Below, one piece after another: positions 17,286 to 26,475 of a DNA stretch of 64,000 nucleotides. The notes below the pieces were generated by a model, which did no database searches, was not told the origin of the DNA, and saw nothing but the letters and a program-made list of their open reading frames with translations. The stretch's first letter is position 1, and each line of letters begins with the position of its first letter. Made by a program: the position numbers and the translations under genes. This DNA is from Bosea sp. OAE506 (GTDB lineage: Bacteria > Pseudomonadota > Alphaproteobacteria > Rhizobiales > Beijerinckiaceae), in NCBI RefSeq assembly GCF_040546595.1, contig NZ_JBEPOB010000001.1, forward strand, positions 875,501 through 939,500, written 5' to 3'.

Positions 17286-17316
17286 CCTCCGGGGCCCAGG
17301 CCCCGGAGGTTTTTTG
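17286..17316 (+). terminator. Intrinsic terminator of the stress unit
   Basis: CCTCCGGGGCC (17286-17296) pairs perfectly with GGCCCCGGAGG (17299-17309), followed by six T's. It ends the unit 24 bp after the YflT-like stop. Confidence 0.9.
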
Positions 17317-17467
17317 TTGCGGGACGCTGTGCCGAAGCCAGTCGAAGTCGAAGCGGCCAAGGCGCCGGCCTTGCGCCGGGCGACGCCGCCGCTACCCTCG
17401 CGGTTTGCCAGACATGTCGTGAGAGCGGGCCTCATGACCGGGGCAGACACGGCAGGCCGACCCGACG

Positions 17468-19168
17468 ATGACCATCAATGAAGCAGCCTATTTCGAACGC
17501 CTGCGTCAGCTTCAGAATGCGGCCTGGCCTACCGGCATCGCTCGCGAGCCGCATTACCCTCTTGGCCCCATCGCCATCAGCGATCATCTGCGCGAATGGG
17601 CGCGGCGCCAGCCCGAAAAGCCGGCCTGCATCTTCTACGGACGCGACATCAGCTATCGCGAGCTGGACGCGCTGAGCGACCGCTTCGCTGCGCTTCTGCA
17701 TGAGCACGGGGTCAAGCCGGGAGACCGGGTCGCGGTTTACCTGCCGAACTGCCCTCAATTCATCCTGGCCTTCTTCGGCATCCTCAAGCTCGGCGCGGTG
17801 CATGTGCCCGTCAACCCGATGTTTCGCGAGGCCGAACTCGCCTATGAACTCAACGATACCGGCGCGCAGGCCATCCTCTGCCTCGACAGCCTGATGCCGC
17901 CGCTGCTGCAGGTCCGCGACCAGACGCAGGTGAGAGCCGTCTTCGTCACGAGCCTGGCCGAGATGCTGCCCGCGGAGCCGAGCTTTCCGGTGCCGCAGGC
18001 GCTGCTGCAGCCGAAGATCCCCTGCGACGATGCCATCGACCTGCTGCCGGCCCTGGCCCGTGTGACGGCGCCGGCTCCCGCTGTGGCGCCGGATCTCGAT
18101 GCGGTCGCGGCGCTGAACTACACTGGCGGCACGACGGGCATGCCGAAGGGCTGCATCCACACCCAGCGCGACATGCTCTACACCGCCGGGACATCCCTGG
18201 CGGCGAGTTTCCAGCTGTCGCCCGACGATGTCGTGCTCAATTTCGTGCCGATCTTCTGGATTGCCGGCGAGGATACCGGGCTGCTGTTTCCGCTGGTGGC
18301 GGGCGCGACCTTGGTTCTGATGGCGCGCTGGGATGCAGTGGGCTTCATGACGGCGGTGGAGCGCCACAAGGCGAGCTTCGCCTATCTGCTCGTCGACAAC
18401 GCCGTGGAGATTCTCGACCATCCCCGGACACCCGCCTTCGACCTGAGCTCGCTGCGCAAGGTGCGCGTCTCATCCTTCGTGAAGAAGCTCAATCCGGACT
18501 TCCGGGCCCGCTGGCGTGCACTCACGGGGGCCGACATGATCGAAGCCGCCTGGGGGATGACCGAAACCCACACGATGGACACCTTCTCGATCGGCATGCA
18601 GCAGGGCGATTTCGATCTCCTGTCGCAGCCCGTTTTCGTCGGGCTGCCGGTGCCGGGCACGGACTTCAAGATCTGCGATTTCGACAGCGGCGCGCTGATG
18701 CCCTTGGGCGAGACTGGCGAAATCTGCGTGCGCACGCCCTCGCTGTTCAAGGGCTACTGGAACAAGCCGGAAGCGAGCGCCGAGGCGATCCGCAACAGCT
18801 TCCTGCATACGGGCGACATCGGCGTCATCGACGAGCAGGGCTATCTGCACTTTCTCGGGCGCCGCAAGGAGATGCTCAAGGTCAAGGGCATGAGCGTCTT
18901 CCCGGCCGAGATCGAGGCCATGCTCGGCCAGCATCCCGACATCGCGGGATCGGGCGTGATCGGACGCGAGGATGCCGAGCGCGGGCAGGTGCCGGTCGCC
19001 TTCATTGCGCTCGGCCAACAGGCGGTGGGGCTGGACGAAGCGACGCTCTCCGCCTGGTGCCGCGAGCGCATGGCCGGCTACAAGGTGCCCGAAATCCGGC
19101 TGGTGAAGGCCCTTCCGATGACGGCCACCGGCAAGGTCAAGAAGGAAGAGTTGCGGGCCCTGCTTTGA
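17468..19168 (+). CDS. AMP-forming acyl-CoA synthetase (ATP-dependent acyl-CoA ligase)
   Basis: 566 residues of the ANL superfamily. Motifs: YTGGTTGMPKG (phosphate-binding loop), WGMTET (acyl-adenylate motif), LHTGDIG..QGYLHFLGRRKEMLKVKGMSVFPAEIE (hinge and C-terminal domain) and the catalytic Lys in MTATGKVKKEEL. It activates a carboxylic acid to its CoA thioester through an acyl-AMP. Substrate is not readable from sequence: a medium/long fatty acid, or a crotonobetaine- or aryl-type acid, are all possible. It stands alone, 300 nt behind the stress unit, with no neighbouring beta-oxidation genes. A longer in-frame reading is not needed; the ATG at 17468 gives the normal N-terminus. Confidence 0.92.
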   Translation: MTINEAAYFERLRQLQNAAWPTGIAREPHYPLGPIAISDHLREWARRQPEKPACIFYGRDISYRELDALSDRFAALLHEHGVKPGDRVAVYLPNCPQFILAFFGILKLGAVHVPVNPMFREAELAYELNDTGAQAILCLDSLMPPLLQVRDQTQVRAVFVTSLAEMLPAEPSFPVPQALLQPKIPCDDAIDLLPALARVTAPAPAVAPDLDAVAALNYTGGTTGMPKGCIHTQRDMLYTAGTSLAASFQLSPDDVVLNFVPIFWIAGEDTGLLFPLVAGATLVLMARWDAVGFMTAVERHKASFAYLLVDNAVEILDHPRTPAFDLSSLRKVRVSSFVKKLNPDFRARWRALTGADMIEAAWGMTETHTMDTFSIGMQQGDFDLLSQPVFVGLPVPGTDFKICDFDSGALMPLGETGEICVRTPSLFKGYWNKPEASAEAIRNSFLHTGDIGVIDEQGYLHFLGRRKEMLKVKGMSVFPAEIEAMLGQHPDIAGSGVIGREDAERGQVPVAFIALGQQAVGLDEATLSAWCRERMAGYKVPEIRLVKALPMTATGKVKKEELRALL

Positions 19169-19232
19169 CGGTCGGGGGTTCGCCCGGCCTGTCGCCGACA
19201 GCGCGCCATCGCAGATCGTCAGGAGAGGATGT

Positions 19233-19307
19233 TGGAGCGGGCGATCGGGATCGAACCGACGACATTCAGCTTGGGAAGCTGACGTTCTACCACTGAACTA
19301 CGCCCGC
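19233..19307 (-). tRNA. tRNA-Gly (anticodon CCC)
   Basis: Reads GCGGGCG at the 5' acceptor arm, TAGTTCAGTGGTAGAAC in the D arm, anticodon loop TTCCCAA (anticodon CCC), GGTTCGATCCC in the T arm, and CGCCCGC closing the acceptor. Discriminator T and an encoded CCA end follow (19235-19233). All four arms pair. It decodes GGG codons. Confidence 0.97.
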
Positions 19308-19420
19308 ATGCGTCCGGCGCGGCATGTCGCACAACGCCGGAGCAGCGTGTTCATAGCGGCTTGCGGGGCGGGTGTCATCCGGGAAAAGCGGGGGACAGCC
19401 GCATCGCTGGCGAGGCTGGC

Positions 19421-20509
19421 TCAGTCGTGGAAATGCTTGGAGAGCTTCAGCGCCTGGCCCTGATAGTTCGACTTCAGCCCGGCGCCGTAGAGCGCGGCCG
19501 GGCGGCTCGCCATCGCCTCATAGACCAGCCGGCCGACGATCTGCCCGTCCTCGATGATGAAGGGCACGTCGCGCGAGCGGACCTCGAGCACGGCACGCGC
19601 GCCCTGCCCGCCGGCACCGCTATGGCCGAAGCCGGGGTCGAAGAAGCCGGCGTAATGCACCCGGAATTCGCCGACCAGCGCGTCGAAGGGCGTCATCTCG
19701 GCGGCAAAATCGGGCGGGACATGCACCGCCTCCTTGGAGGCGAGGATGTAGAACTGGCCGGGATCGAGGATGAGCGCGCGCGAGCCGTCGCTCGCGATCG
19801 GCTCCCAGAACTCCGAGGCGCGGTAGGCGCCGACGCGGTCGACGTCGATCAGCGCGGTGTGGTGCTTGCCGCGATAGCCGATCAGCCCGTCGAAGCCCGA
19901 GAGATCGACGCTGACGGCAACGCCGCCCTGGAAGGAGGGCTCGGCGGCCGTGACCAGCGTCTCGCGCTTGTGCAGTTCGCCGAGCGCGGTGTCATCGAGC
20001 TTCGTTTCGCCGGCGCGGAAGCGGATCTGCGAGAGACGCGAGCCCGAGCGCACCAGCACCGGGAAGGTGCGCGGCGAGATCTCGATGAAGAGCGGGCCCT
20101 CATAGCCGTCCTCGACCAGATCGAATTCGCGGGCGCAATCGGTGATGATGCGGGTGAAGACGTCGAGCCGGCCCGTGGAGCTCTTGGGATTGGCGGCGGC
20201 GCGCAGGCCGGCCGGCAGCTTCAGCCCCTCCATCAGCTCGGCGATGTAGACGCAGCCGGTCTCAAGCACCGCGCCGCGGGTCAGGTCGATCTCGTGCAGG
20301 GCGAGATCATCCAGCCGGCGCCGCACCGTGCGGTCGGGGCCAGGCAGGAAGCTGGCGCGGACACGGTAGGCCTTCTCGCCCAGGCGCAGATCGAGGCTGG
20401 CGGGCTGGATCTGGCCCTCGGCCGGCGGCTGGGCAAGTCGGATCGCCCCGGCCTCGACGAAGGCGCGGATGCAGTGGTCGGGCTGGATGCCGGGCTGGAG
20501 GGTCAGCAT
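19421..20509 (-). CDS. dcd: 2'-deoxycytidine 5'-triphosphate deaminase, long alphaproteobacterial form
   Basis: 362 residues, about twice the length of E. coli Dcd. This is the double-domain version typical of alphaproteobacteria, with two dUTPase-like halves. It deaminates dCTP to dUTP for thymidylate synthesis. Recognisable parts: EGQIQPASLDLRLG near the N-terminus (substrate and catalytic Ser/Arg region), NPKSSTGRLDVFTRIITD and GPLFIEISPRTFPVLVRSG in the first half, and the repeated pattern in the second half (EIPPDFAAEMTPFD-like segment, then VRSRDVPFIIEDGQIVGRL). It is divergent from apaG. The symbol is by family; the two forms are distant. Confidence 0.9.
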   Translation of the reverse strand: MLTLQPGIQPDHCIRAFVEAGAIRLAQPPAEGQIQPASLDLRLGEKAYRVRASFLPGPDRTVRRRLDDLALHEIDLTRGAVLETGCVYIAELMEGLKLPAGLRAAANPKSSTGRLDVFTRIITDCAREFDLVEDGYEGPLFIEISPRTFPVLVRSGSRLSQIRFRAGETKLDDTALGELHKRETLVTAAEPSFQGGVAVSVDLSGFDGLIGYRGKHHTALIDVDRVGAYRASEFWEPIASDGSRALILDPGQFYILASKEAVHVPPDFAAEMTPFDALVGEFRVHYAGFFDPGFGHSGAGGQGARAVLEVRSRDVPFIIEDGQIVGRLVYEAMASRPAALYGAGLKSNYQGQALKLSKHFHD

Positions 20510-20630
20510 GCGAAATCCCGGAAGGACAATCGGTCACGCCTAGCGAAGCCGCGCGCAAAGGCCAAGCGCAGAGGCCGCGGCGAAGCGGCGGCGGCGCGGG
20601 TTGTCCACGCGAGAATGGCCGGCTCCGGCA

Positions 20631-20659
20631 TTGACCCTTCCGCCCCGGCCTCGCTAACA
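20631..20659 (+). promoter_or_regulatory. Sigma-70-type promoter of apaG-argE
   Basis: TTGACC (20631-20636), 17-bp spacer, CTAACA (20654-20659), close to the alphaproteobacterial consensus. Predicted start near 20666, about 40 nt before the apaG ATG. Confidence 0.55.
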
Positions 20660-20705
20660 AGTCAGCGGCCCGCCGGGCCGGGCGCATCAGGACGGAGCCG
20701 TCGCG

Positions 20706-21098
20706 ATGTATCAGGCTGAGACGCAGGGCGTGCGGGTCACCGCTGTGCCGAGCTTCATGGAGGGCGAGTCCTCCCCGGCACAGGGCCGCTATTTCTGGGC
20801 CTATACGATCGAGATTCTCAATCTCTCGACGCGGACGGTGCAGCTGATGAGCCGGCACTGGTTCATCACTGACGGGCGCGGCGAGGTCCACGAGGTCCGT
20901 GGCGAGGGCGTCGTCGGGCAGCAGCCGGTGCTGCGGCCGGGCGAAAGCTACAGCTACACCTCCGGCTGTCCGCTGATGACGCCAGACGGCTCGATGCGCG
21001 GCTTCTATGCGATGCTGGCGGAAGACGGCACGATCTTCGATGTCGCGGTGCCGCTGTTTCCGCTCGATTCCCCTTATGTGAAGAAGGTCCTGCATTGA
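20706..21098 (+). CDS. apaG: ApaG protein
   Basis: 130 residues, full-length ApaG (DUF525), an immunoglobulin-like beta-sandwich associated with Co2+/Mg2+ resistance and Ap4A levels in enterobacteria; its molecular role is not settled. Family markers: YFWAYTIEILNLSTRTVQLMSRHWFITDG, and the glycine-rich PGESYSYTSGCPLMTPDGSMRGFY. GGACGGAG lies before the ATG. Its TGA overlaps the TTG start of argE (TTGA), so the two are coupled. Confidence 0.95.
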   Translation: MYQAETQGVRVTAVPSFMEGESSPAQGRYFWAYTIEILNLSTRTVQLMSRHWFITDGRGEVHEVRGEGVVGQQPVLRPGESYSYTSGCPLMTPDGSMRGFYAMLAEDGTIFDVAVPLFPLDSPYVKKVLH

Positions 21099-22270
21099 CC
21101 CTGTCCTCCTCCACGGGCCAGCGCCTGGCGCCGCTCGACATGCTCGCCCGGCTCGTCGCCTTCGACACCGTGAGCCACAAATCCAATCTGGAGCTGATCG
21201 CCTTCGTTGAGGACTATCTCGCGGGCTGGGGCGTTGCCTCGATCCGGATTCCCAACGCTACGGGCGACAAGGCGGCGCTGTTTGCCACGATCGGCCCGCA
21301 GGACCGGGGCGGCATGCTGCTGTCGGGGCATACCGATGTCGTGCCGGTCGAGGGCCAGGCCTGGAGCCGCGACCCGTTCACGCTGCACATCGAGGACGGC
21401 AAGGCCTATGGCCGCGGCGCGGTCGACATGAAGGGCTTCATCGCGCTCGCCCTGGCCTTGGTGCCGGATTTCCTGGCGGCTAACCTGAAGACGCCGATCC
21501 ACCTGTTCTTCTCCTATGACGAGGAGGTCACCTGCCTCGGCGTCGTAGACGGCATCGCCCGGATGGGCATCGACCTGCCCAGGCCCCGCGCCGTGATCGT
21601 CGGCGAGCCGACCTCGCTGGAGCTGGCCGATGCTCACAAGGGCATCCGCACCTTCTTCACGACGATCACCGGCGTCGCTGCCCATTCCTCCAAGCCGCAT
21701 CTGGGGGCGAGCGCCGTCCATGGCGGCATCCGGCTCACCGCCGGCCTCGTGGCGATGGCCGACGAGCTGGAAGCCAACCCCGACGACAGCGGGCGCTTCG
21801 ACCCGCCTTACGACACCGTCCATGTCGGCAAGTTCCATGGCGGCATCGCCCGCAACATCCTGGCCGATCGCTGCGACCTCTCCTGGGAGGTGCGAACGCT
21901 GCCGGGCTCCGATCCGCAGGATGTGCCGGCGCGCTTCGCCGCGCTGTCGCAGGAGGTTCTCGCCCGGATGCGCAAGACCGCGCCTGCGGCTGCGATCGAG
22001 ACGGTGATGAGTTCGGATGTGCCGGGGCTGGCGCCCGATCCGGGCTCGGAGGCCGAGACGCTGGTGATGCGGCTCGCCGGCCGCAATCGCACCATCGCGG
22101 TCGCCTATGCGACGGAAGCCGGGCATTTCCAGCGCGCCGGACTGCCGACGATCGTCTGCGGCCCGGGCTCGATCGACCAGGCGCATCAGCCCGACGAGTA
22201 CATCTCGCTGGAGCAGTTCGCCGCGGGCGAGGCCTTCATGCGCAAGCTGATGGCGGAGTGCCGGGGATAA
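21095..22270 (+). CDS. argE: Acetylornithine deacetylase (ArgE, M20 family)
   Basis: 391 residues. Zinc-peptidase M20 motifs: SGHTDVVPV (His79), GRGAVDMKG (Asp111, bridging metal ligand) and YDEEVTCLG (Glu143 as catalytic base, Glu144). The dimerisation domain contains AHSSKPHLGASAVHGG, and the last metal-side residues are in EAGHFQ. It hydrolyses N-acetylornithine to ornithine and acetate, closing the linear arginine route. The TTG at 21095 overlaps the apaG stop; the next ATG (21140) would cut into the conserved N-terminus, so TTG is favoured. Substrate fits the argD-argF neighbours on the other strand; succinyl-diaminopimelate desuccinylase is the near alternative. Confidence 0.9.
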   Translation: MTLSSSTGQRLAPLDMLARLVAFDTVSHKSNLELIAFVEDYLAGWGVASIRIPNATGDKAALFATIGPQDRGGMLLSGHTDVVPVEGQAWSRDPFTLHIEDGKAYGRGAVDMKGFIALALALVPDFLAANLKTPIHLFFSYDEEVTCLGVVDGIARMGIDLPRPRAVIVGEPTSLELADAHKGIRTFFTTITGVAAHSSKPHLGASAVHGGIRLTAGLVAMADELEANPDDSGRFDPPYDTVHVGKFHGGIARNILADRCDLSWEVRTLPGSDPQDVPARFAALSQEVLARMRKTAPAAAIETVMSSDVPGLAPDPGSEAETLVMRLAGRNRTIAVAYATEAGHFQRAGLPTIVCGPGSIDQAHQPDEYISLEQFAAGEAFMRKLMAECRG

Positions 22271-22288
22271 GGTCCGCCCGGCGGCGAT

Positions 22289-23008
22289 CTATCCGGCCGC
22301 CGCCTCCGCCTCGATCAGCCCGACGAGTTCGTCGAGCGCCGACAGACGGGCGAGGCGCCGGTAGCGCGGCGCACCGACCGGCTCCTCGGCGTGCTCCAGC
22401 GCCCAGGTGAGTTCGTGCGGGATGTGCACCGCCCAGGCGCCTGCGGCGAGGGCTGGCAGCACGTCCGACTTCAGCGAATTGCCGACCATCATCGCGCGTT
22501 GCGGGCCGTTGCCATGGCGCTCGAAGACGCGGCGATAAACCTCCGATGTCTTGTCGCTGACGATCTCGACGCCGTGGAACAGCTCGCCGAGGCCGGACTG
22601 CGCCAGCTTGCGCTCCTGGTCGAAGAGATCGCCCTTGGTGATCAGGACGAGGCGGTGGCTGGCGGCGAGCCGTTCCAGCGTCTCGCGCGCCTGCGGCAGG
22701 GTCTCGACCGGATGGGCCGCCATCTCGCGACCGGCGGCAAGGATCTCGCCGATGACGGAGGCCGGGACGGTGCCGTCGGTGATCTCGATCGCGGTCTCGA
22801 TCATCGAGAGCACGAAGCCCTTGATGCCGAAGCCATAGAAGGCGAGGTTGCGGCGCTCGGCCTCGAGCAGCCGCCCGGAGATCTCGGCGGCGGCGCCATG
22901 GGCGCCGAGCAGGGCAACGAAGCGCTCCTCGGTCAGGCGGAAGAAGCGTTCGTTCTGCCAGAGCGTGTCGTCGGCGTCGAAGCCGATCGTGGTGATGGGG
23001 CGCGCCAT
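22289..23008 (-). CDS. HAD-superfamily hydrolase
   Basis: 239 residues with the phosphatase motifs of the haloacid dehalogenase superfamily: motif I FDADDTLW (nucleophile Asp plus acid/base Asp), motif II threonine in LITKGD, motif III lysine region around VSDKTSEVYRRVFER, and motif IV GNSLKSD. The cap is a helical C1 type. Substrate unknown. It lies 26 bp downstream of hslO on the same strand and may be the last gene of argD-argF-hslO. It is convergent with argE. Confidence 0.88.
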   Translation of the reverse strand: MARPITTIGFDADDTLWQNERFFRLTEERFVALLGAHGAAAEISGRLLEAERRNLAFYGFGIKGFVLSMIETAIEITDGTVPASVIGEILAAGREMAAHPVETLPQARETLERLAASHRLVLITKGDLFDQERKLAQSGLGELFHGVEIVSDKTSEVYRRVFERHGNGPQRAMMVGNSLKSDVLPALAAGAWAVHIPHELTWALEHAEEPVGAPRYRRLARLSALDELVGLIEAEAAAG

Positions 23009-23034
23009 CGGTCCCGCTCCCTTCGGCCGGCCGG

Positions 23035-24060
23035 TCAGGCCCCGGCGGACAGCCCGTCCTCGACCTCAGCCGGCGTGAAGACATAGCGCCGCGAGCAGAA
23101 CTCGCAGGTTACGGCGAGCTGCCCATCATCGGCGACCATGGCGCCACGATCCTCCGGCGCGAAGCCCCGGAGCATGCCGAGCACGCGCTCCCGCGAGCAG
23201 CGGCAGTCCTCATGGACGAGGACCGGCTCGAAGACGCGGGCGCCGCGCTCGTGGAAGAGCCGGTAGAGCAGCCGCTCGCTCTCCAGCAGCGGATCGAGCA
23301 GTTCGTGATCCTCGACCGTCTCGACGAGCGAGCGCGCCTCGGCCCAGGCATCGTCGCTGATGCCGTCCGGATCCGGCGTGGTCAGGATTTCGTGACCTTG
23401 CGGCGCATCCCCGGGGTGGATGTCGGCGGCCCGCAGCCGGTCGACCGAATGCGGCATGAACTGCACAAGCAGGCCGCCGGCCCGCCACTGCCGGCCCTCG
23501 CCGGTAACGATCGAGCCGACGCCGAGGCGCACCCGGCTCGGGATCTGCTCCGACTGGCGGAAATATTGATGCGCCGCCTCCTCGAGGCTCTGGCGCGTCA
23601 GCGCCACGACGCCCTGGTAGCGGGTGGTGGCCGAGCCCTGGTCGACCGTCATGGCGAGGTGGCCCTCGCCGAGAAGCTCGCCCGTCGAGAGGCGGCCCGC
23701 GACTTCGGCCTCCGCCAGCCGCTCCGCGTCGAAATGGGCGACGGCGCGGTAGACGTCGGGCGCGTTGAAATCGACCACGAGCATCGAGATCGGCCCGTCG
23801 CTCTTGGTCTGGAGCTGGAAGCGGCCCTCGAACTTCAGCGCCGTGCCGAGCAGCACGGTCAGCGCCGCCGCCTCGCCGAGCACGCGCGCCACGGGCTCCG
23901 GATAGCCGTGCCGGGCGAGGATCGTGTCGATCGAGGCGCCCAGCCGCACGACGCGGCCGCGCACATCGAGATCGGGCACGGTGAAGGGGACGACGCGGTC
24001 GTCGAGCGCAGCCAAGCCTTCAACCGCGGAATGCCCCGCGCCGCTGTCGGTTCCATCCAT
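23035..24060 (-). CDS. hslO: Hsp33 redox-regulated chaperone
   Basis: 341 residues, Hsp33. The N-terminal chaperone domain (VRLGASIDTILARHGYPEPVARVLGEAAALTVLLG) is followed by the C-terminal zinc switch with four cysteines: CRCS and TCEFC. When oxidised the zinc is lost and the chaperone becomes active. The ATG overlaps the argF stop by one base (TGATG), hence tight coupling; argF-hslO is a recurrent arrangement in Hyphomicrobiales. There is no obvious heat-shock promoter, so expression follows the arg operon. Confidence 0.95.
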   Translation of the reverse strand: MDGTDSGAGHSAVEGLAALDDRVVPFTVPDLDVRGRVVRLGASIDTILARHGYPEPVARVLGEAAALTVLLGTALKFEGRFQLQTKSDGPISMLVVDFNAPDVYRAVAHFDAERLAEAEVAGRLSTGELLGEGHLAMTVDQGSATTRYQGVVALTRQSLEEAAHQYFRQSEQIPSRVRLGVGSIVTGEGRQWRAGGLLVQFMPHSVDRLRAADIHPGDAPQGHEILTTPDPDGISDDAWAEARSLVETVEDHELLDPLLESERLLYRLFHERGARVFEPVLVHEDCRCSRERVLGMLRGFAPEDRGAMVADDGQLAVTCEFCSRRYVFTPAEVEDGLSAGA

Positions 24061-24980
24061 CAGGCGGCAACCCCGCCGAAGCACCACGCGAGGATGCCCT
24101 TCTGCGCGTGCAGGCGGTTCTCGGCCTCGTCGAAGACGGCCGATTGCGGGCCGTCCATGACGGCATCGGTGACCTCCTCGCCGCGGCTGGCCGGCAGGCA
24201 ATGCATGAAGATGGCGTCCTTTTCGGCCCGGCCGAGCAGCCGCTCGTCAACCTGGTAGGGCCGGAGCAGGTTGTGACGCGTGCCTTCCTCGTCGCCCATC
24301 GAGACCCAGCAATCGGTGATGACGCAGTCGGCGCCTTCGACCGCGGCCTCGGGCCTGGTGCTCAGCGAGAGCCGAGCGCCCTGATCCTTGGCCCAGGCGA
24401 GCAGGGCCGGCGGCGGCGCAAGCTCCTCGGGCGTCGCGATGGCGAGCTCGAAATCGAGCCGGCCGGCGGCGTGAATCCAGGAGGTCAGCACGTTGTTGGT
24501 GTCGCCCGTCCAGGCGATGCGCTTGCCCTTGATCGAGCCCTTGCGCTCCTCGAAGGTCATGACGTCGGCCATGACCTGGCAGGGATGCTGGCGCTTGGTC
24601 AGCCCGTTGATCACCGGGACGGTGGCGTGCTGGGCCATCTCGACCACGGAATCATGGTCGAGCATGCGGATCATGATGGCGTCGACATAGCGCGAGAGCA
24701 CGCGGGCAGTGTCGGCGATGGTCTCGCGCTCGCCGAGCTCGATCTCGCGGCCGGTCACCATCATCGGCGAGCCGCCGAGTTCGCGGATGCCGACGTCGAA
24801 GGAGACGCGGGTGCGCAGGCTCGGCTGTTCGAAGACCATGGCGACGACCTTGCCCTCGAGCAGGCGGTCGCCGGCGGCCGCCGGGGTACGGCGGCGGGCC
24901 TTGATCTCCTCGCCGGCGCGCAGGATCGCGCGCAGCTGGGCTTCGGAGAAATCGGAGAGATCGAGGAAATGGCGCGTCAC
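24060..24980 (-). CDS. argF: Ornithine carbamoyltransferase, anabolic
   Basis: 306 residues, the usual length. Signature elements: [10 protein letters not shown] (residues 53-62, the carbamoyl phosphate S-x-R-T-R motif with Leu in the variable position), QHPCQ (131-135) and MHCLPASRG near the C-terminus, the ornithine-binding cysteine loop. It makes citrulline from ornithine and carbamoyl phosphate. It follows argD by 40 bp and overlaps hslO by one base, forming an argD-argF-hslO unit. Confidence 0.97.
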   Translation of the reverse strand: MTRHFLDLSDFSEAQLRAILRAGEEIKARRRTPAAAGDRLLEGKVVAMVFEQPSLRTRVSFDVGIRELGGSPMMVTGREIELGERETIADTARVLSRYVDAIMIRMLDHDSVVEMAQHATVPVINGLTKRQHPCQVMADVMTFEERKGSIKGKRIAWTGDTNNVLTSWIHAAGRLDFELAIATPEELAPPPALLAWAKDQGARLSLSTRPEAAVEGADCVITDCWVSMGDEEGTRHNLLRPYQVDERLLGRAEKDAIFMHCLPASRGEEVTDAVMDGPQSAVFDEAENRLHAQKGILAWCFGGVAA

Positions 24981-25020
24981 GGGCGCATCCTTCGCTTGCC
25001 AGATGGGGGCGTGGCCGGTG

Positions 25021-26247
25021 CTATTCGGCCGCGGGCCGCTTCAGCGAGGCCTCGACGGCACTCGCGGCGCGGTCGAGACGGGCGACCGCCTCGGCCACAT
25101 CCGCCTCGCCGATGATCAGCGGCGGGAGCAGGCGCACGACATTGTCGCCGGCGCCGACGACGAGGAGACCCGCGGCGCGCGCCTCTGTGACGAAATCGGT
25201 GTTCGGCGTGTGCAGCTTGAGGCCGAGCATCAGGCCTTCGCCGCGGATCTCGGCGATGACCTGCGGGTGCTTGTCCTTGAGCTCGGCCAGCGACTGCTTC
25301 AGCCGCAGAGCGATCTGCCCGACCTTTTCGATGAAGCCCGGCGCCAGGACGACGTCCAGCACTGCATTGCCGACGGCCATGGCGAGCGGATTGCCGCCGA
25401 AGGTCGTGCCATGCGTGCCGAGCGTCATGCCCGAGGCGGCCTCTTCCGTGGCGAGGCAGGCGCCCATGGGGAAGCCGCCGCCGATGCCCTTGGCGATCGA
25501 CATGATGTCGGGCGTCACGCCCGAGAGCTCATGAGCGAAGAACTTGCCGGTACGGCCGACGCCGGTCTGGATCTCGTCGAAGATCAGCAGCAGCCCCCGA
25601 TCGTCGCACAGCGTGCGCAGGCCGCGCAGGCATTGCGGCGGCACCGAGCGCAGACCGCCTTCGCCCTGGATCGGCTCGATCATGATCGCGGCCGTCTCAT
25701 CGGTGATCGCGGCCTCGAGCGCGGCATGGTCGCCGAAGGGGACCTGGTCGAAGCCGTCGACCTTGGGGCCGAAGCCTTCGATGTATTTCTGCTGGCCGCC
25801 GGCGGCGATCGTCGCCAGCGTGCGGCCATGGAAGGCGCCCTCGAAGGTGATGATGCGGTAGCGCTCGGGGTGACCCTTCGCGGCATGGTATTTCCGCGCC
25901 ATCTTGATGGCGGCCTCGTTGGCCTCGGCCCCCGAATTGGCGAAGAAGACGCGCTGCGCGAAGGTCGCCTCGCAGAGGCGCCGCGCCAGCTTCTCGCCCT
26001 CGGGCATCGAATAGAGGTTCGAGGTGTGCCAGATCTTGCCGGCCTGGGTCGTCAGCGCCTCGACCAGATGCGGATGGGCGTGGCCGAGCGCGTTGACCGC
26101 GATGCCCGCGCCGAAATCGAGATAACGGGTGCCGTCGGCTGTGATCGACCAGGGTCCCTCGCCGCGCTCGAAGGCGACGGGCGCACGCGCATAGGTCGGC
26201 AGCAGGACGGAGGGGGCGGCGGAAGCGGAAACAGGGGTAGAGGCCAT
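25021..26247 (-). CDS. argD: Acetylornithine aminotransferase
   Basis: 408 residues, class III PLP aminotransferase that converts N-acetylglutamate semialdehyde to N-acetylornithine, and probably serves the diaminopimelate route too. Features: [45 protein letters not shown] (the phosphate loop), [15 protein letters not shown], and the Schiff-base lysine in [12 protein letters not shown]. The ATG at 26247 is preceded by GAGGA. The reading frame stays open upstream to an ATG at 26439, which would add 64 Arg-rich residues lacking homology to ArgD; I treat that stretch as untranslated leader. Preceded by a strong promoter and a structured leader. Confidence 0.95.
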   Translation of the reverse strand: MASTPVSASAAPSVLLPTYARAPVAFERGEGPWSITADGTRYLDFGAGIAVNALGHAHPHLVEALTTQAGKIWHTSNLYSMPEGEKLARRLCEATFAQRVFFANSGAEANEAAIKMARKYHAAKGHPERYRIITFEGAFHGRTLATIAAGGQQKYIEGFGPKVDGFDQVPFGDHAALEAAITDETAAIMIEPIQGEGGLRSVPPQCLRGLRTLCDDRGLLLIFDEIQTGVGRTGKFFAHELSGVTPDIMSIAKGIGGGFPMGACLATEEAASGMTLGTHGTTFGGNPLAMAVGNAVLDVVLAPGFIEKVGQIALRLKQSLAELKDKHPQVIAEIRGEGLMLGLKLHTPNTDFVTEARAAGLLVVGAGDNVVRLLPPLIIGEADVAEAVARLDRAASAVEASLKRPAAE

Positions 26248-26287
26248 GGGATGCGATCCTCGCGACGGGCGATGGTGAAAACGGAGT

Positions 26288-26327
26288 GGCGCCGGACTGA
26301 AAACGGTGGTCCGGGCGAGACGGCGCC
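26288..26327 (-). terminator. Candidate leader terminator before argD
   Basis: Two alternative stems overlap here: CCGGAC (26292-26297) with GTCCGG (26309-26314), and GGCGCC (26288-26293) with GGCGCC (26322-26327). In the direction of argD transcription the structure is followed, after about 7 nt, by a short TTTT. It could be an attenuator linked to the leader peptide. Weak evidence. Confidence 0.3.
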
Positions 26328-26354
26328 AGAAGGGAGGCAGCCGAATACGACCCG

Positions 26355-26373
26355 GCGACGACGTTATCGTCGC
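26355..26373 (-). other. Leader hairpin overlapping the end of the candidate leader peptide
   Basis: GCGACGA (26355-26361) pairs with TCGTCGC (26367-26373) around a 5-nt loop. The stem overlaps the last two Arg codons and the stop codon of the candidate leader peptide (stop at 26364-26366), so a ribosome paused there would cover or expose it. Confidence 0.4.
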
Positions 26374-26411
26374 AGCCAGAGTCCGGTTTCTCGTCGCGCC
26401 GTCATTCGCAT
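26364..26411 (-). CDS. Candidate arginine leader peptide of argD
   Basis: A 15-codon reading frame, [15 protein letters not shown], ending at TAA, sits in the untranslated leader between the argD promoter and the argD start. Five of its 15 residues are Arg, two pairs are adjacent, and all five use CGA, normally the rarest CGN codon in such GC-rich genomes. That is what a ribosome-stalling attenuator for an arginine gene would look like. The ribosome-binding site is weak, and the frame could be chance in GC-rich DNA. Confidence 0.35.
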   Translation of the reverse strand: MRMTARRETGLWLRR

Positions 26412-26442
26412 CGCTGCAAAGCCCTGATCCGCAAAACATAAG

Positions 26443-26462
26443 CGCCGCCCGAGAGGGCGGCG
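26443..26462 (-). other. Hairpin just after the argD transcription start
   Basis: CGCCGCCC (26443-26450) pairs with GGGCGGCG (26455-26462) around a GAGA tetraloop. It begins about 7 nt downstream of the predicted argD transcript start and is followed (leftward) by CTTATGTTTTG. It could stabilise the 5' end or cause early termination. Confidence 0.4.
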
Positions 26463-26475
26463 GCGTCGTGGTCGA

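Noticed and set aside
26248..26439. 64-residue N-terminal extension of argD from an ATG at 26439
   Set aside because: The extension has no similarity to ArgD, and the standard start at 26247 has a ribosome-binding site. It remains an alternative reading of the leader region.
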